DNA of 64,000 bases from Lamellibrachia columna (GCA_963662155.1 OY759265.1:38990548-39054547); one strand, 5' to 3'. Positions 1-41,460 are shown, numbered from the stretch's first letter. Notes: generated from the letters alone by a model not told the origin. Translations and numbers: made by a program.

Positions 1-308
1 CATATCGTACAACAAGTATTAAGAAAATATATATTCACTAGAATGTGATAAGATTGACGTGAGAATGCCGAAATATATCATATCTCCAAAACAATAGCGT
101 GTAAAATATACAATCCATGCACAATCTTTGCTTTTAAGCAATAGCAATGCCACATTAATCAAAGTAGTGCATGTGTGCTGTCGAATCGCAATGCATAACA
201 TTATTCTTGAAACCACAGCGTATTTTACTATGCGTATAACTACAAAATGCGTAGCTGGCAAAATAGCATTTAAACATTGATACAAAGAACAACACAATAG
301 TAAATATC

Positions 309-670
<362 letters not shown>

Positions 671-885
671 TAGCAACCATTCGAACAATAATGTGCGATA
701 AAACATTAACTTTTTTCTAATCTGGTTAAACATTCTGAACACATTAATGGAGTGACGGTTTATGAATGCTATTCACAAAGCAAAGTTCAGCACGTATCAT
801 CCGCTTGGTGGTGCTGGGTTCATCCGTTGCGACCCGCCACGGGGTGATGTGCACAGCCATCAATGCTTACCACTGTTTCGCTGTT

Positions 886-28599
<27,714 letters not shown>

Positions 28600-28870
28600 A
28601 GAAGCTAATGTAGTACGCTAATGACACTGTCGACACTACTGCTCCTACTGTGTTGTAGACGTGACCGCGACCCAACATGAACGTTCACCTGACCTGGTTC
28701 GCTTACACCCTCACCCGTGTCGGCCCGCGGCGAACACGTTATAAATATATCGTTCAGTGATACCGGTTTGCTCCGTAACGCACTTACTCGGACAAACAAT
28801 AGAGCATATAACAACGGTGGAATTGTTCGGGGGTCACGTCGACTCAACAATACCGTGGCGGCGTAGTGGC
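28600..28870 (-). promoter_or_regulatory. Presumed 5' UTR/promoter region of gene A
   Basis: This region lies upstream of the exon 1 start codon. It contains a TATA-like stretch (plus-strand gttataaatata, about 28738-28750), roughly 140 bp before the ATG, in moderately GC-rich DNA that stands out from the AT-rich surroundings. No other element could be recognised, so the promoter role is inferred from position. Confidence 0.3.
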
Positions 28871-29332
28871 TAGTGCAGTGCTAACGGAAGGTACATGAAC
28901 TATAAAGGGTCCGAAATAAAGTTATTAAAAGGAACGTGTAAATTTTATATAAGAACATGCATATCTTCACAAAGAATGATAAATAATTGAACACAAAGAT
29001 ACATTGTCTGGATTACCTCGCTGAAACACTAGCAGTGTGACTACTAACAACCGAATTGTCAAATGTCTGACAGGACGATCCACAAAAAAATGTATGACAA
29101 TCGTTGGGCGTATGTTCACGGGCGTGGATTGCCCCAGAACGCATAATTTAAAGCACAGTGAAACAAGGTATCCGTAGCCCTTAACCTGGGGAGCAGCGCC
29201 AAATGTTTGTCAAATCCTAGATCCGCCCTCGGGAATGTCGATAAAAGTATCACTGCAGTGTTTCCCACCCTTGTTAATGTCATCGGCCCCTTTTGAAATG
29301 CTTCTTAGTCCATCGCCTTCCTACGGGAAATG

Positions 29333-31014
29333 CAGGGTTGGCATGTAACGAAGTAAAAGTACTTCGTTACAATACTTGAGTAGTTATTTCAAGTAATTGG
29401 CGTGTAACGAAGTAGAATTTTGACTAAATACTGTTTACTTGTACTGAAGTAGTTTTATCTAAAGTAACGCGACTTTTTACTCCGTTATTTTTATTTACTT
29501 CGCAATATATTTTCGTTACATTTTTTGTGAAACCGCTGCTGCCGGTGGCGCTCCACCGTCAACGACATTTCAAAAACTGTTCATAGTCGCCAGGCCAAAA
29601 GCTAATAATATCATTCAATCGCATGCCAGTTCGCGATCATATTTGCATGCATACCTCTCTTCGGGAAATCGACGCATCCACTGTTTTATATCTACGTCAG
29701 TGAACGAACTCTGCCAAATACTGGCATAGGTCAGGACAAGGCCGTTGACATGAAATGTCACTTCGAGCACACATCGCTTGAACGCCATCTCAAACCACGA
29801 TGCAAATGTCTCCGTTGCACCATATAAACTATTAATCAGTAAGTTTCCAATACGTATTATAAATATAAAAAATTGCAATTTCGACAATGTATTTATAATC
29901 CCCATACACTGACACAATTCTGATATTCATGAGCGAACGTGCATCGTGGATCGAGAACGAGAACCGATTTTCGCCCATTGGCATTGTCAGCATCGGTCTT
30001 ACCGGCTTACGCCAGCATTAAACAGCATTTTACTTTCACGAATAAAATTCATATTGAGATGTTTACTAAATTCATAATAATGATTACTCTACAGAACTAA
30101 ACAGTAAAGAATTGGTACTCTGCCATTTGGCGACATCTTTTCCAGCAATGGTTTATTCAAGCTGACCCATAAATAATATCAAAGACAAGGACAGGGACAG
30201 GTCAGTTTTAATTGCAATTAGCAACAGCATTCCTCTGCTGAACTGATCTGTGTTCTGATCAATCCTAGCCCCAGCTGGTACCAAGTAACCAACACAGCTA
30301 GCTGCTAAAGCGTGTTGTTTCAATGTTTGTGTGAGCTGATAAGACATGTCTGGGAAGACATGAGAAGGTGGGGGTTCACAAGCCAGATGGCTTCATCAAC
30401 TAGGCATCAAATGACTTTGTTAATTTTACTATGGGCAGTGCTAGGTTGTATTACATCTGACCAATTTCCCTGAGAGGCTACTACTAGTACTGGACTGGCC
30501 CTCTACCTACTCAGATACAATCACACCTGCGTATACATATCCTGTTGTACAATCTAGCTCCTCCCATACCTCAGTGGAACAGATCGATAAAAAGACAGGT
30601 TATGCCTCATCATTAATTAAGTTCTGTATTTAACTGAAATTATTTGATATTGTGAGCGCTCATTAAAGATAATGTAATTTTCCAAGCATCCAAGTGAGCA
30701 CCAAGTTCAATGGTGGCAGACCGATTGACCAGCTAAGGCTGTCTGGGAGCATATTGTTATAGGCAGAGTGGTAGCAAAACAGTTGTCAGAAGCAAGTTGT
30801 ATAATTTATATAATATTACTCATGATTTTGTTGCTATTTCTAAGTGTTGTACTTTTACTTCTACGTTTACTTCAAGTACTTTTGAAAAGTAGTTTTACTT
30901 TTTACTCAAGTACTTTTTTTTTACAAAGTCATTTTACTTTTACTCAAGTAGTTTTTAGGTGAATTACTTTTACTTTTACTCAAGTACAAAATTAAAGTAA
31001 TTCAGTCAACCCTG
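29333..31014. mobile_element. hAT-type DNA transposon with 8-bp target-site duplication
   Basis: The ends are cagggttg at 29333 and caaccctg at 31014. Flanking 8-mers are gggaaatg (29325-29332) and tggaaatg (31015-31022), matching at 7 of 8 bases, as expected for hAT insertions. Subterminal DNA on both sides is rich in taacgaagtaaaagtacttc-like motifs and their complements. Inside, no intact transposase is found. An open stretch on the minus strand (29917-29615) could be a remnant but shows no motif I recognise. Confidence 0.75.
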
Positions 31015-31319
31015 TGGAAATGACGGAAATCAGAAAATAAATAATTCATGTGAAACCACAGTTAAAGCGTCTTTCTACAAGGTTGGATGTCGAAAACGCC
31101 AGCAGGAGCAGCAGCTTCTCCTCCCACAGCCGATGGCACTTTGTGGACGTGTCGCCGCCGTTCTACAACGCCTAGTAACCACAGTGTTGAGAATGTGTTT
31201 CTGTATCGCCGTCGTGCTTCAGGTCAGTTAGTTAGTTAGCAGATAAGGGATTCAAGCCCCAGGCAAGGATGAGCAAATGTTGTTGATCTACTGAGTTTGT
31301 CTTGGCGCCATTATTGTAA

Positions 31320-31660
31320 GTGATATGTATGCACCAGCAAGGTGGCATCGGCTTAAGAACCATCAATGTCGGAAACTGTCCGAATCCAGGATGGATTTAC
31401 TTGTATAGTGTCAGTTCGCCGATGAATGACATGATCAGATTCTTGCAGTGGATGATATCGTTGTGTTTGCCTTGCAATAAAACATTGACGACCGATTGTG
31501 TTGTCTCTCGAAGATATCTGGAAGATAGAAAATGTCCCATTTGGCTGCCTTCAAGCGTACTATATAGATCACTGTCGTGCTATTCTAGAATCTCAACAAT
31601 CGTATTAAACAGTTCCGCTATTCGGTAGGGGCAATCCCTTTTGAAGGGTGTCTTACTTGT
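31320..31660 (-). pseudogene. Possible ZBED5/GTF2IRD2-like hAT transposase fragment
   Basis: With two stops, the minus strand reads AELFNTIVEILE, LLQGKHNDIIHCKNLIMSFI and GQFPTL. This resembles the LQGK ... FPTL region of ZBED5-type domesticated hAT transposases. The match is from memory of the family pattern and is short. Confidence 0.4.
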
Positions 31661-32645
31661 ATTCGTAGAAGCAATATTTCAAATGTATATTTGCTATCCC
31701 ATAACAACTCAGTCGTTCAACAAGCGATTCTTAAATTTGTTAATTAGATAATAATCAATTCAATAACAAATTGATGTCTTGGTTTTCGCAAATAACTTCT
31801 ATAATTGTACATATATCTATAGCATATATGTGTATAAACAACCAGCATGCAGCCATTATAATGATCTCGAGATTTACATTGCTGCCATATTTCGATCATA
31901 TCAAAATAAGTTTGTTCAAGCAACCAGACGATATTTGTTGCAGACACAATTTTCTCCCCCCCCCCACCCAGCCACAAAAATCGCCCACACTGGGAACCAC
32001 TGAATCCAATGCCTTATCTGTCCAAGTGCTATGTGCCGTTTTTATTGTACGGCAATCTTGGTAATTAACTCGTTATTAATGCAACAATCAAAATTTATCA
32101 AAACTGCATTTTGCGTATTGCTACTGAGGAGGTCTGAATGAGAAACTTTTAAAGAAAGTTTCAATTATAAAAGATGTGTTGCGTGATACAGATAATGCAA
32201 GTAGTACTTCTTTTTAGCCAGCGACGAGCTGATGTCATTGTTCTCTGTTTTATGCACATAGTATTTGTACGTGTTGTTTTAATGTAATTGTACACCATGT
32301 AGTAGGAATAATAGTATTATACCTAGCGCCGTCACATACGTCTCATTGTTGGAAATCGAGACGTATTCTAAACAGTCTAATGCTTTGGATCTATTACATT
32401 ATTAAAGTGCACTTCTAGTCTTGGTTTACTGCACTACATTACACACGTGTTATTCCCACGTCCCGCCTTGTCACACTGTCGTATCCTTGTTATTGCACAC
32501 GAAGAGGCGATGACCATGTACAAAGCATGTTAAAACTATTCAATGCCATCAGCAAATCTACTTTCATTGTTTGTAGATGAATCACACGTACATCATTTAC
32601 AACACGTAGGCCAATGTTAGTGAAACATGGTTAAACACTGCCATT
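31661..32645. other. Intergenic stretch with nothing recognised
   Basis: AT-rich DNA with a short C-run (31957-31970). No ORF, RNA gene or element could be supported. Confidence 0.5.
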
Positions 32646-32966
32646 AATCATAACACGTGATCATAATGTATTGAACTACACTGGTTATATAAGGAACTCT
32701 CCATTTTACAGTTTTATTTGTATAAGCCTGTCTTCCTGATAGTTGCCGTGTAGACACCCATTCTTCATTGTTTTTTGTTGTTAGCCATTTCGTACGGGAG
32801 GCAGTGTATGCGTCCCTCTCGTGTGAATACTGTTTTCGCACTGGTATGCCTTTCCAGTAACTAATCATGTATCTCAAAGTGTTTAGGTCGTCATTCATCT
32901 TAGCTTTCTTTGTAACTTCAAATTCCCGGAGAATCTTCTTCTTTTTCAACATTTCCTGTCTGGGTT
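32646..32966 (-). CDS. Unrecognised open exon, about 107 codons
   Basis: A polypyrimidine-rich acceptor (TTTTTTTTCCAG) ends at 32967, followed by an open frame to a stop near 32646. The product is basic: it opens with EMLKKKKILREFEVTKKAK, then has a tyrosine/tryptophan-rich part including TLRYMISYWKGIPVRKQY and ASRTKWLTTKNNEEW. I recognise no family. The splice-acceptor context suggests a last exon, but no upstream exon was found, and it may be a repeat fragment. Confidence 0.35.
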
Positions 32967-33301
32967 CTGGAAAAAAAATTGCATATGACAAGTTTTACCC
33001 GAATTGTTCAAAGATACTCAGTACGCTGGGTAGAGTATCATTGTTCGCGTCAAGTATCTCGACACTATCGACCTGCACCAAAGCCTCGACCGATTAATCA
33101 GTGTTGCGAATACGTCTGGACCCCCGTCAAGAGTGGTGCGCCTATTTGCTTTCTGCCGCCCACTGTATTAGCCTGACTCCTCACGTGACCACATATGATT
33201 AATATTATTATTACATATTGTTGATTGGCTTTGAATTGGTCAAACCTAAGTCATAATATTATATTACTGAGATGCTTGTTGCCTTGTAGTCAGCGTACGT
33301 A

Positions 33302-34030
33302 TTGCCGACATCCAACGTACTACTTACAGTGCTTCACAATGTCTATAATTTTTGGAATCAGTTCAATGGCTACATTGGCTATCCGCTTAATGGAAACATA
33401 GACGTGTCTTTTAAGGATAATACGTTGCTAGATGTATTATGTGAAAACATGTTAGAACCTCAGATAAAACGGGAAAAAAAGAGACTGGTTCGGGCTGACC
33501 CCAAAATTTCGTTTGGCTCATTGCGTTCCGAAGCGATTCAACTAGAGGACGGTTTGAGTGGGCCACACAGGAGTGTACGTGTGAGGGAAGTTCACGAACC
33601 CCGCCACCCCTCCGATGACCCGAGTCCACTGGAACGAATTGCGGCCCAGTTGGAACTACTCGCGACCACTCAGTCGGAAATCGTGTTTTTGTTGCGAGCA
33701 CAACAACAGACGGCTTCGGGGGTGGCTGCGAGAACTAGCAGACCGGAACCCCGCAGCAGCAGATCACTTCATTGTGAGTACTGCAGGCGAAGGGGTCACA
33801 CCCAGAATATGTGTTGGAAGCAGGCAAGCGATATACACCGTACCGATGAACAGTCAGGTGTTCATGCGTACGGGGATCAGTCAGATTCCCGTGCAATGCG
33901 GGGTGGTCCAGTAGCGCGACTGTTTAGAGGATGCGTCGTCATGGTTACGGCTGGAAGCAGCCAACTCTCTAGTGTTCCCATACATTGGGTATTTTACAGC
34001 CGATATAAATGTGTTGGGCACTATCGTTAA
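33302..34030 (+). pseudogene. Gypsy gag-like ORF with CCHC zinc knuckle
   Basis: An open 242-codon frame has a charged N-terminal half and the knuckle C-x2-C-x4-H-x4-C at about residues 159-172, then runs out at the protease border. In related elements this would bind the RNA genome in the particle. It has no upstream start context that I trust. Confidence 0.65.
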
Positions 34031-34373
34031 GAACAAAGGGATTCCAGTGCAGAAAGATCCACCAGGGCTATATCACCACATGCAAACCTCGGGGATACTG
34101 GCTATGAATGTTACTACTTCGCACCATAAAGACCCATGATAAGCCAAACGGGGAATAGAGGGACGAGTAGTGAAAATTTCAGGGGACACAAGTATAAATA
34201 TACAGGAATGGTCATCGTGTAATGTCACAGTGTCGCGGCCACGTTGCAGCGGAATGGCAGAACCATTGGATGTACCCCTAAAGGGAGGTTTACTCCTCCA
34301 AGCGGGACTAGTAGGTTCCATTAATGGATGTTTTGGGGTGACCGTCGTCAACCCAATTCCCAACGAGGTGTGA

Positions 34374-35705
34374 TTGCGTTCTCATTCCCCGGCAGGGAGA
34401 TTTTATATAGTTGATGTAATCGACAGGCATCCAGATAGCACGGTAGGTTTCCAGGAATTGGATGTCGGGTTGAGAGTAAGCTTGGAACCCAGACAGGTGA
34501 CAGCTAATAGACTATGGGTAAGCAGCAAGCAAAGTCGTGACATACCTGAGTTGCCCAGTGATAAGAGTTGGATGCGAGATGTGAGTATTGGTGATGTGCC
34601 GCCTACTGAAAGAGATCGCCTGACTGAATTGTTGCACTCAAATCGGCAAGTATTTGCTCAAAATGAAAGTGATGTTGGGTTGACATACACTGTCAAACAC
34701 CGAATATGCACAACAGAAGACGGCCCTGTCAGAGCGGCCTACCGTCGCATCCCACCGCCTCAGTTTGAGGAAGTCAAGGCACACATTAATGATCTAATTC
34801 AGCAGCGAATAGTCAGACCTAGTCGGTCGGAATACGCCAGCCCAATAGTTATTTGTAAGAAAAAGAACGGGAACATTAGGATGTGTGTGGACTACCGTAG
34901 ACTTAACAACAAGACGAGGAAGGATGCATTCCCACTCCCACGAGTGGGTAAGATTTTTTATCATCTGGTAGGAACCAAGTATTTCTCGACAGTAAATTTG
35001 AAATCGGCATACAATCAAGTGGACATAGACGAGTCTGATCAACATAAGACATTAGTTTGTATGAGTACATGAAGATGCTCTATGGACTTTGTAATTCACC
35101 TGCTACCTTTCAGAGGTTAATGCACATCGTATTCAGGGAGGAGATGAATCAAAAAGAGCTGATTTTCTTAGATGACATAATCATATACTCCTCCACTATT
35201 GAAGAGCACTTTGAACGATTGGCGTTAGTGTTTCGCCGACTAACATCTCACTGGTAAAGATAGAACCTACTAAGTGCTATCTATTTTGGAAATCAATTTC
35301 GTACTTAGGACAGATAATATATTATCAAGGGATTTCGGCTGACACAGAAAAGGTGAAAGCGGTAAGCGAATGGCCAGTACCAGAGAATGCGAGGGAACTT
35401 AAAATCTTCCTGGGTACAACGGGATATCACCGACGTTACATTCATCATTTTTCGCAGCTGGCATCGTTTGAATTGGTGAATCAAGAACCCAACAAAGGGA
35501 AGAAGAGAAAATCAGGACGGAAGCGGAACTCGGCCACACCAGGAACGTTTGGGGGAAGACGGGAACATCAAGAATCGTGTTAGTCACTAAAAAGCGCTCT
35601 CACAACCGCACCAGTGTTGGGATTTGCTGACTTCAAAAAGCCGTTCATTCTGGAGACAGATGTCAGCCACCAAGAACTTGGCGCATTACTTCTCCAGGAA
35701 CATGA
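34374..35705 (+). pseudogene. Gypsy reverse transcriptase with truncated RNase H
   Basis: An open frame 34374-35072 holds the RT fingers and palm (SPIVICKKKNGNIRMCVDYR), and a shifted frame 35057-35257 holds the LDDIIIYS catalytic block. A third frame (35280-35583) has the connection region (GTTGYHRRYIHHF). RNase H starts (LETDVSHQELGALLLQ) and stops abruptly at about 35705, where integrase sequence follows. Three frames and the deletion rule out activity. Confidence 0.72.
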
Positions 35706-36805
35706 TAAGGTAACGCAGTTGTTGCTACCAAGTACAATGAAGGACGAAGTCCTACAGGAATTACATGAGAGGATGGGACATCAAGGCATAGACAGAGTAG
35801 AGAAACTAGTACGTTCGCGGTTTTACTGGCCAAATATTCGTTCGGACATTCAATACTGGAGTTCGATTTGCGAACGTTGCAATCTTGCAAAAATGTCACA
35901 TCTAAATGTACGCACACATATCCATAGCATTGTGGCCAGGGAACCCTTAGAAGTAATCGCCATCGATTTTACAATACTCGAGCCTGCCAATAACGGTATC
36001 GAAAATGTTCTGGTTATGACGGACCAGACAGCGCAAACGGTAGCGTTATGGAGTTCCGTGTCGGATACACTCGGACCAGGGACGGTGTTTTGACGCCAAG
36101 ATTGTCACCGAGTAGTACAAGATTTACGCGATCCAGAAATCCCGAACAATCCCGTACCATCCGATGGGAAACGAAAAATGCGAGATATATAACAGAACAT
36201 TGCATGCATTGCTTCGCACGTTGACACCCACTGAGAAATCCAAGTGGCCAGAGCATTTGCCAGAATTAACATATGCCTACAATGTAACACCCCATGCCAC
36301 GACTGGGTTTAATCCCTTTTACATCATGTTTAGCCGGGTTCCGCGTTTACCTGTTGACATTCGACTGCATCGTGACGATATGCTACAATCGCAAGTGGCC
36401 CAGTGAGGCAGCAGTGACTATGTATATCAGAATCAAACAAGACTGAAAAGTGCATACACGAAAGCGACCGAACAACTGAACCTGGATATTGCCAATCGAA
36501 AGTTTGTGCACGATAAGCGGGTAAGGGAGGACGTCCTGCGTGTTGGCGAACACGTGCATTTACGCAACCGCGTGAAAGGGCGCAACAAGATAGGGGACGC
36601 GTGGGAGCCCAGCGTCTACATTATCAAAGAGAGAAAGGATGTCGTTGCGCCAATGACTGGCCATAAGAGACGAGCCATTAACCGTACACATTTACGAGTG
36701 TGTGTCCCAGAGACAGTGAGACGCGCAGTAGCGGAGCGAGAATCTCGATATCAAACACCAAGGCCTGGACCAAATATATTACATAGTGATGTAGAGTCAT
36801 CATAA
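35706..36805 (+). pseudogene. Gypsy integrase, broken
   Basis: The HHCC zinc-binding region is visible (HERMGHQGIDR ... CERCNLAK), then the first catalytic Asp in VIAIDFTILE. The middle of the core, with the second Asp, is lost after a stop near 36091. A later frame (36164-36406) resumes with NRTLHALLRTL and TYAYNVTPHATTGFNPF, and another (36506-36801) gives the C-terminal chromatin/DNA-binding part, interrupted by the RTE LINE at 36802. Confidence 0.7.
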
Positions 36806-39800
36806 CTCTGCCTGGAAAATGCTCTTTGAGAATCTCCTGCCGGTCCCAAGCCCGGATAAAAGAGGAGGGTTGGGCGTGGGGCCAGCGACCCCACCCCGTA
36901 AAAACAGCCTAGCTACGGAAACTGAAACAAGAGAGAAAACTGCACCGGGTGGTAGGAGAGAAGCAGTACAGGCAACTGGACTTATGAAGGATGGGGAAGG
37001 AAGTCTTCACCCCGATGGCGGATCTCCTTACACCCAAAAACTTTTATCAACATCGGATGCTGGAATGTGAGAACACTATATCAGACAGGAAAACTGGCAC
37101 AGGTTCTCCAGGAAATGCACCAATACAAAATCAGCCTTCTAGGTATCATGGAGGCTAGATGGACTGGAGCTGGAAAACGACAACTGGCGACAGGAGACAC
37201 CATACTGTGGTCAGGCAGAGAGGACAACCAGCATAGACAGGGCGTAGCCCTGATCATCCAGAAGGAGAAAGGTAACACTCTTCTTGAATGGAAACCAATA
37301 ACTGAACGATTTCTTTATGATAGATTTAAGTCCAGATTTATCAAACTCTCAGTGGTAACCTGTTACGCACCTACAGAGGAAGCAGAAAAAGAAGAAAAAG
37401 ATAACTTCTATGACAGCCTTCAGTCAATTTTGGAAGACATCCCCAAACATGACGTACTAGTGGTTCTTGGAGATTTCAATGCACGAGTTGGGAGCGACAA
37501 CACTAACAGGGAAAGGTTCATGGGCAAACACGGAACAGGTACAATGACTGATAACGGCAGCAGATTGTGTGACATATGTGGGGAGAATGACCTCGTGATT
37601 GGAGGGACACTCTTCCAACATAAGACAATACATAAGCTGACATGGAGATCCCCAGACGGCAGAACTGAGAGTCAAATAGATCACATCCTTGTAAATGGAA
37701 AATGGAGACGCTCTCTACAAGACGTCAAAACAAGGAGACTAGCTGATGTTGGCAGCGATCACAACCTGTTGATAGGAAAACTTGCTCTGAAACTGAGAAA
37801 GGCAAAGACAGGAGAGAAGAAGAATGAGCGTTTTGATACCACCAAGCTACAAAACCCAGAAACCAAGCAACAGTTCACAATTGCTCTGAAGAACAGTTTT
37901 GGTATTCTGCAGGAGGAAACAGAGATGACTATACACAGTTTCAACATGGCCATGGAGCTAGCAGGGAAAGCAGTGCTAGGCTACAGAAGAGCAAAGAAAG
38001 AGCAGTGGATTTCCACATCAACTTGGGACAAAATAGACCAAAGGAAAGGAATAAAGAAAAAGCTGCTCACCATAAAGTCCCCAAGACTCAAAGAAAGACT
38101 TTCAAGAGAATACTCACAAAAAGGCAAAGAAGTAAAACGGAGTACCAGAGTAGACAAACGCACTTACATTGAAAAACTCGCAGAAGACGCAGAAGCAGCA
38201 GCAAGAAGAAAGGATATGAAGTCACTCTACCAAATAACCAAGAAGCTGAAAGGAGATACAGGTCCAAACCAGAATCTCCCACTGAAAGATGCAGATGGAA
38301 AGAAAATCACAGTCGAGAAAGAGAAGATAGAGAGATGGAAGGAGCATTTCCAACAGGTTCTCAATCGTGCAGATCCACCCAGACTTGCAGACATCCCGGA
38401 GGCAGCAGATGACCTTGAAATCAACCTCGACCAAATCACAGAAGCAGAAGTCAGAGAAGCCATTAAAGCCCAGAAGAATGGAAAAGCACTAGGAAGCGAC
38501 AGCGTCTGCGCAGAAATGCTGAAAGCAGATGAACAAGAAACACCCAGAATCCTCTGCCATATCTTCCAGAGAATATGGGATGAAGAAGACACACCAGATG
38601 ATTGGAAGACAGGCACAATTATCAAGCTACCAAAGAAGGGCGACTTGGGGAACTGTAACAACTGGCGGGGCATAACCTTGTTATCAATGACATGCCAGAT
38701 TTTCAGCCGCATAATCCTGAAGAGAATATCAGCAGCTACTGATACAATCCTCCGCCCGGAACAAGCCGGTTTCAGAAGAAGAAAGTCATGCATCGACCAC
38801 ATTTTCACGCTACGGCAGATTTTGGAACAAAGCACGGAATGGAACAGTACGATCTACATTGCCTTCATTGACTTTGAAAAGGCCTTTGGCAGCCTTCACA
38901 GAGAATCCCTGTGGAGAATACTACGTCACTACGGGATCCCACAGAAGATGGTAAATGTGATCAAGATACTTTACACAGACGTCCAGTGTCAAGTCGCCTG
39001 TAACAGTCACATGTCAGACAGCTTTAGCGTAAATACCGGAGTAAAACAGGGATGCATTCTCTCACCATTTCTTTCCACCCTTGCCATCGACTGGCTGATG
39101 ATAGAAATCACCAAAAATGGAAACAGAGGCATCAGATGGACACTTACCTCGATCTTGGAAGACCTGGACTATGCAGATGACATTGGACTGCTGTCTAACA
39201 GGCACAAGGACATGCAAGAAAAGATAGACAAACTCACAAGAACAGCACCACAGATTGGGTTAAAGCTCAACACAGCAAAAACCAAACTGATGAGGATCAA
39301 CAACAAGACAGATAACCCCATCACCATAAACAACATAAACAACAGTGATGCTTTGGAAGACGTTCAGGACTTTGCATACCTGGGAAGCAAAATCACAACA
39401 GATGGAGACTCTGCAAAAGATGCCACGGCTAGGATCAGAAAGGCAAGTCAGACCTACGCTATGCTGAAGCCCATCTGGAAATCCAAGCAACTGAGATTGG
39501 AAACAAAACTGAGACTGTACAATAGTAATGTTCTCAGTGTACTTCTCTACGGCTCCGAGTGCTGGAAACTGACAGCTTAGCTAGCACACAAGCTTGAGAC
39601 CTTCCAAAACAAGTGTCTGCGGAAGATCCTAGGAGTATTTTGGCCCAACACCATCACTAATGAAGAGCTGCACCGCAAAACAGATGCAACATCCTTAGCC
39701 ACACAGATAAAGAAGAGAAGATGGAGATGGCTTGGACACGTGTGCCGAATGTCACCTGGCGCACTGCCCAAGACAGCCTTACGCTGGACAGCAGATGGAA

Positions 39801-39983
39801 AAAGGAGACGTGGTCGCCCAAAAGAAACATGGAGACGAACAGTGGAGAAGGAGATGAAAGAATGCGGCCTGACATGGAACACCATCACCAAATGGGCTGC
39901 AGACCGACAGCAGTGGCGCTCTCTTGTTGATGCCTTATGTGCCACCGGGCACGAAGAGGACTAAGTAAGTAAGTAAGTAAGTA
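36802..39983 (+). mobile_element. RTE-clade LINE, near full length, 9-bp target-site duplication
   Basis: Identical 9-mers agagtcatc flank it (36793-36801 and 39984-39992). The 3' end is (TAAG)n, typical of RTE elements. One long reading frame is open from 36956 to 39580 and encodes an AP endonuclease (GCWNVRTL, LGDFNARVG, GSDHNLLIG) followed by reverse transcriptase (EQAGFRRRKS, GVKQGCILSP, DYADDIGLL). A single TAG at 39578-39580 separates it from a further 128 codons in the same frame (to 39964). Relatives are often mis-annotated as craniofacial development protein 2. It is inserted in the gypsy C-terminal tail. Confidence 0.93.
36956..39964 (+). pseudogene. RTE endonuclease-reverse transcriptase ORF with one in-frame stop
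   Basis: Residue blocks in order: endonuclease (about the first 270 codons from the NIGCWNVRTL block), linker rich in Lys/Glu, RT palm and thumb with YADD near 39173, then the C-terminal region LHRKTDATSLATQIKKRR and GRPKETWRR. The frame is otherwise uninterrupted, so the nonsense codon at 39578 is the only obvious defect. The true start codon is unclear, since no ATG precedes the endonuclease in this frame. Confidence 0.85.
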
Positions 39984-40166
39984 AGAGTCATCGAACGCTG
40001 AATCTGGTCGAGTCGAAATCACCATCTCTCGAGAACCGACTATTAACTACTCCGATCCAGATTCGGACCAAGACCAGGTAGTAGGGAACTTTCGGGATCC
40101 TAGATCAGTGCTAAATAATTAGACATATTTTAGACGCGGACGCCTACATTTCAAAGTGGGGGAAGA

Positions 40167-40347
40167 TGTAACCCTGGTGGATTTAGCTGTTTATGTATTT
40201 GGTAGGCTAGTCACTAGGAGGCGCTATACCACGTGTCACTCCCAGTTTAACAATCTGAGCCAGTTTTAGAAAGTAGTCAGTGCAGTTCGCCCTGGGCCGG
40301 AGAAGACGACATACATTACTATATGCAAGCAACTTTCTCCCTGCTCA

Positions 40348-40431
<84 letters not shown>

Positions 40432-40440
40432 ACAATTCAT
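40167..40440 (+). repeat. Candidate 3' LTR of the gypsy element
   Basis: It begins TGTAACCCTGGTGG directly after a purine-rich tract, as LTRs of this class do, and contains about 80 bp of (TA)n near its right end. The terminal CA and the partner 5' LTR could not be located, so the right boundary is a guess. Confidence 0.5.
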
Positions 40441-40656
40441 CTCCGGTGAGTCACTTTTATAATACTTATATAGTGAGACTTCATTTATAAATTATTAGAA
40501 GAAGTTGTGAAACTTTATGTTAAATTGAATGTTTTGGAAGAGTCGGCACTTTACAATTCAGTTAAAGGCGTTGCGACAATAGATATGCTGGGCAGTACTG
40601 GGTTTCGGGCAAATGTAATCACACGGCTCTGTTAAAGGATTGCGTGTTCATATGTA

Positions 40657-41460
<804 letters not shown>

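Larger units (their letters stand above)
33290..40440 (+). mobile_element. Broken Ty3/gypsy LTR retrotransposon containing a nested RTE LINE
   Basis: Order on the plus strand: gag-like region with a CCHC zinc knuckle (CEYCRRRGHTQNMC at 33775-33817), protease area (about 33950-34370), reverse transcriptase (34374-35250, with VDYRRLNNKT and FLDDIIIYS), the start of RNase H (35614-35705), integrase zinc-binding and core regions (35720-36400) and a C-terminal tail resumed after the nested LINE (39993-40118). A purine-rich tract (aaagtgggggaaga) and a candidate 3' LTR follow. Frameshifts occur near 35060 and 35250. Most of RNase H is deleted at about 35705. A 5' LTR was not found, so the left end is approximate. 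Confidence 0.8.

Noticed and set aside
28605..28850. 81-codon minus-strand frame upstream of exon 1
   Set aside because: It is in a different frame from the signal peptide and shows no motif. It is best read as 5' UTR/promoter.
29615..29917. 100-codon minus-strand frame as a hAT transposase
   Set aside because: It lies inside the hAT element but shows none of the hAT core motifs, so only the element, not a transposase gene, is annotated.
37067..39580. Host gene 'craniofacial development protein 2'
   Set aside because: Endonuclease plus RT with YADD, a TAAG tail and target duplications identify an RTE LINE. The host-like name comes from database mislabelling of this family.
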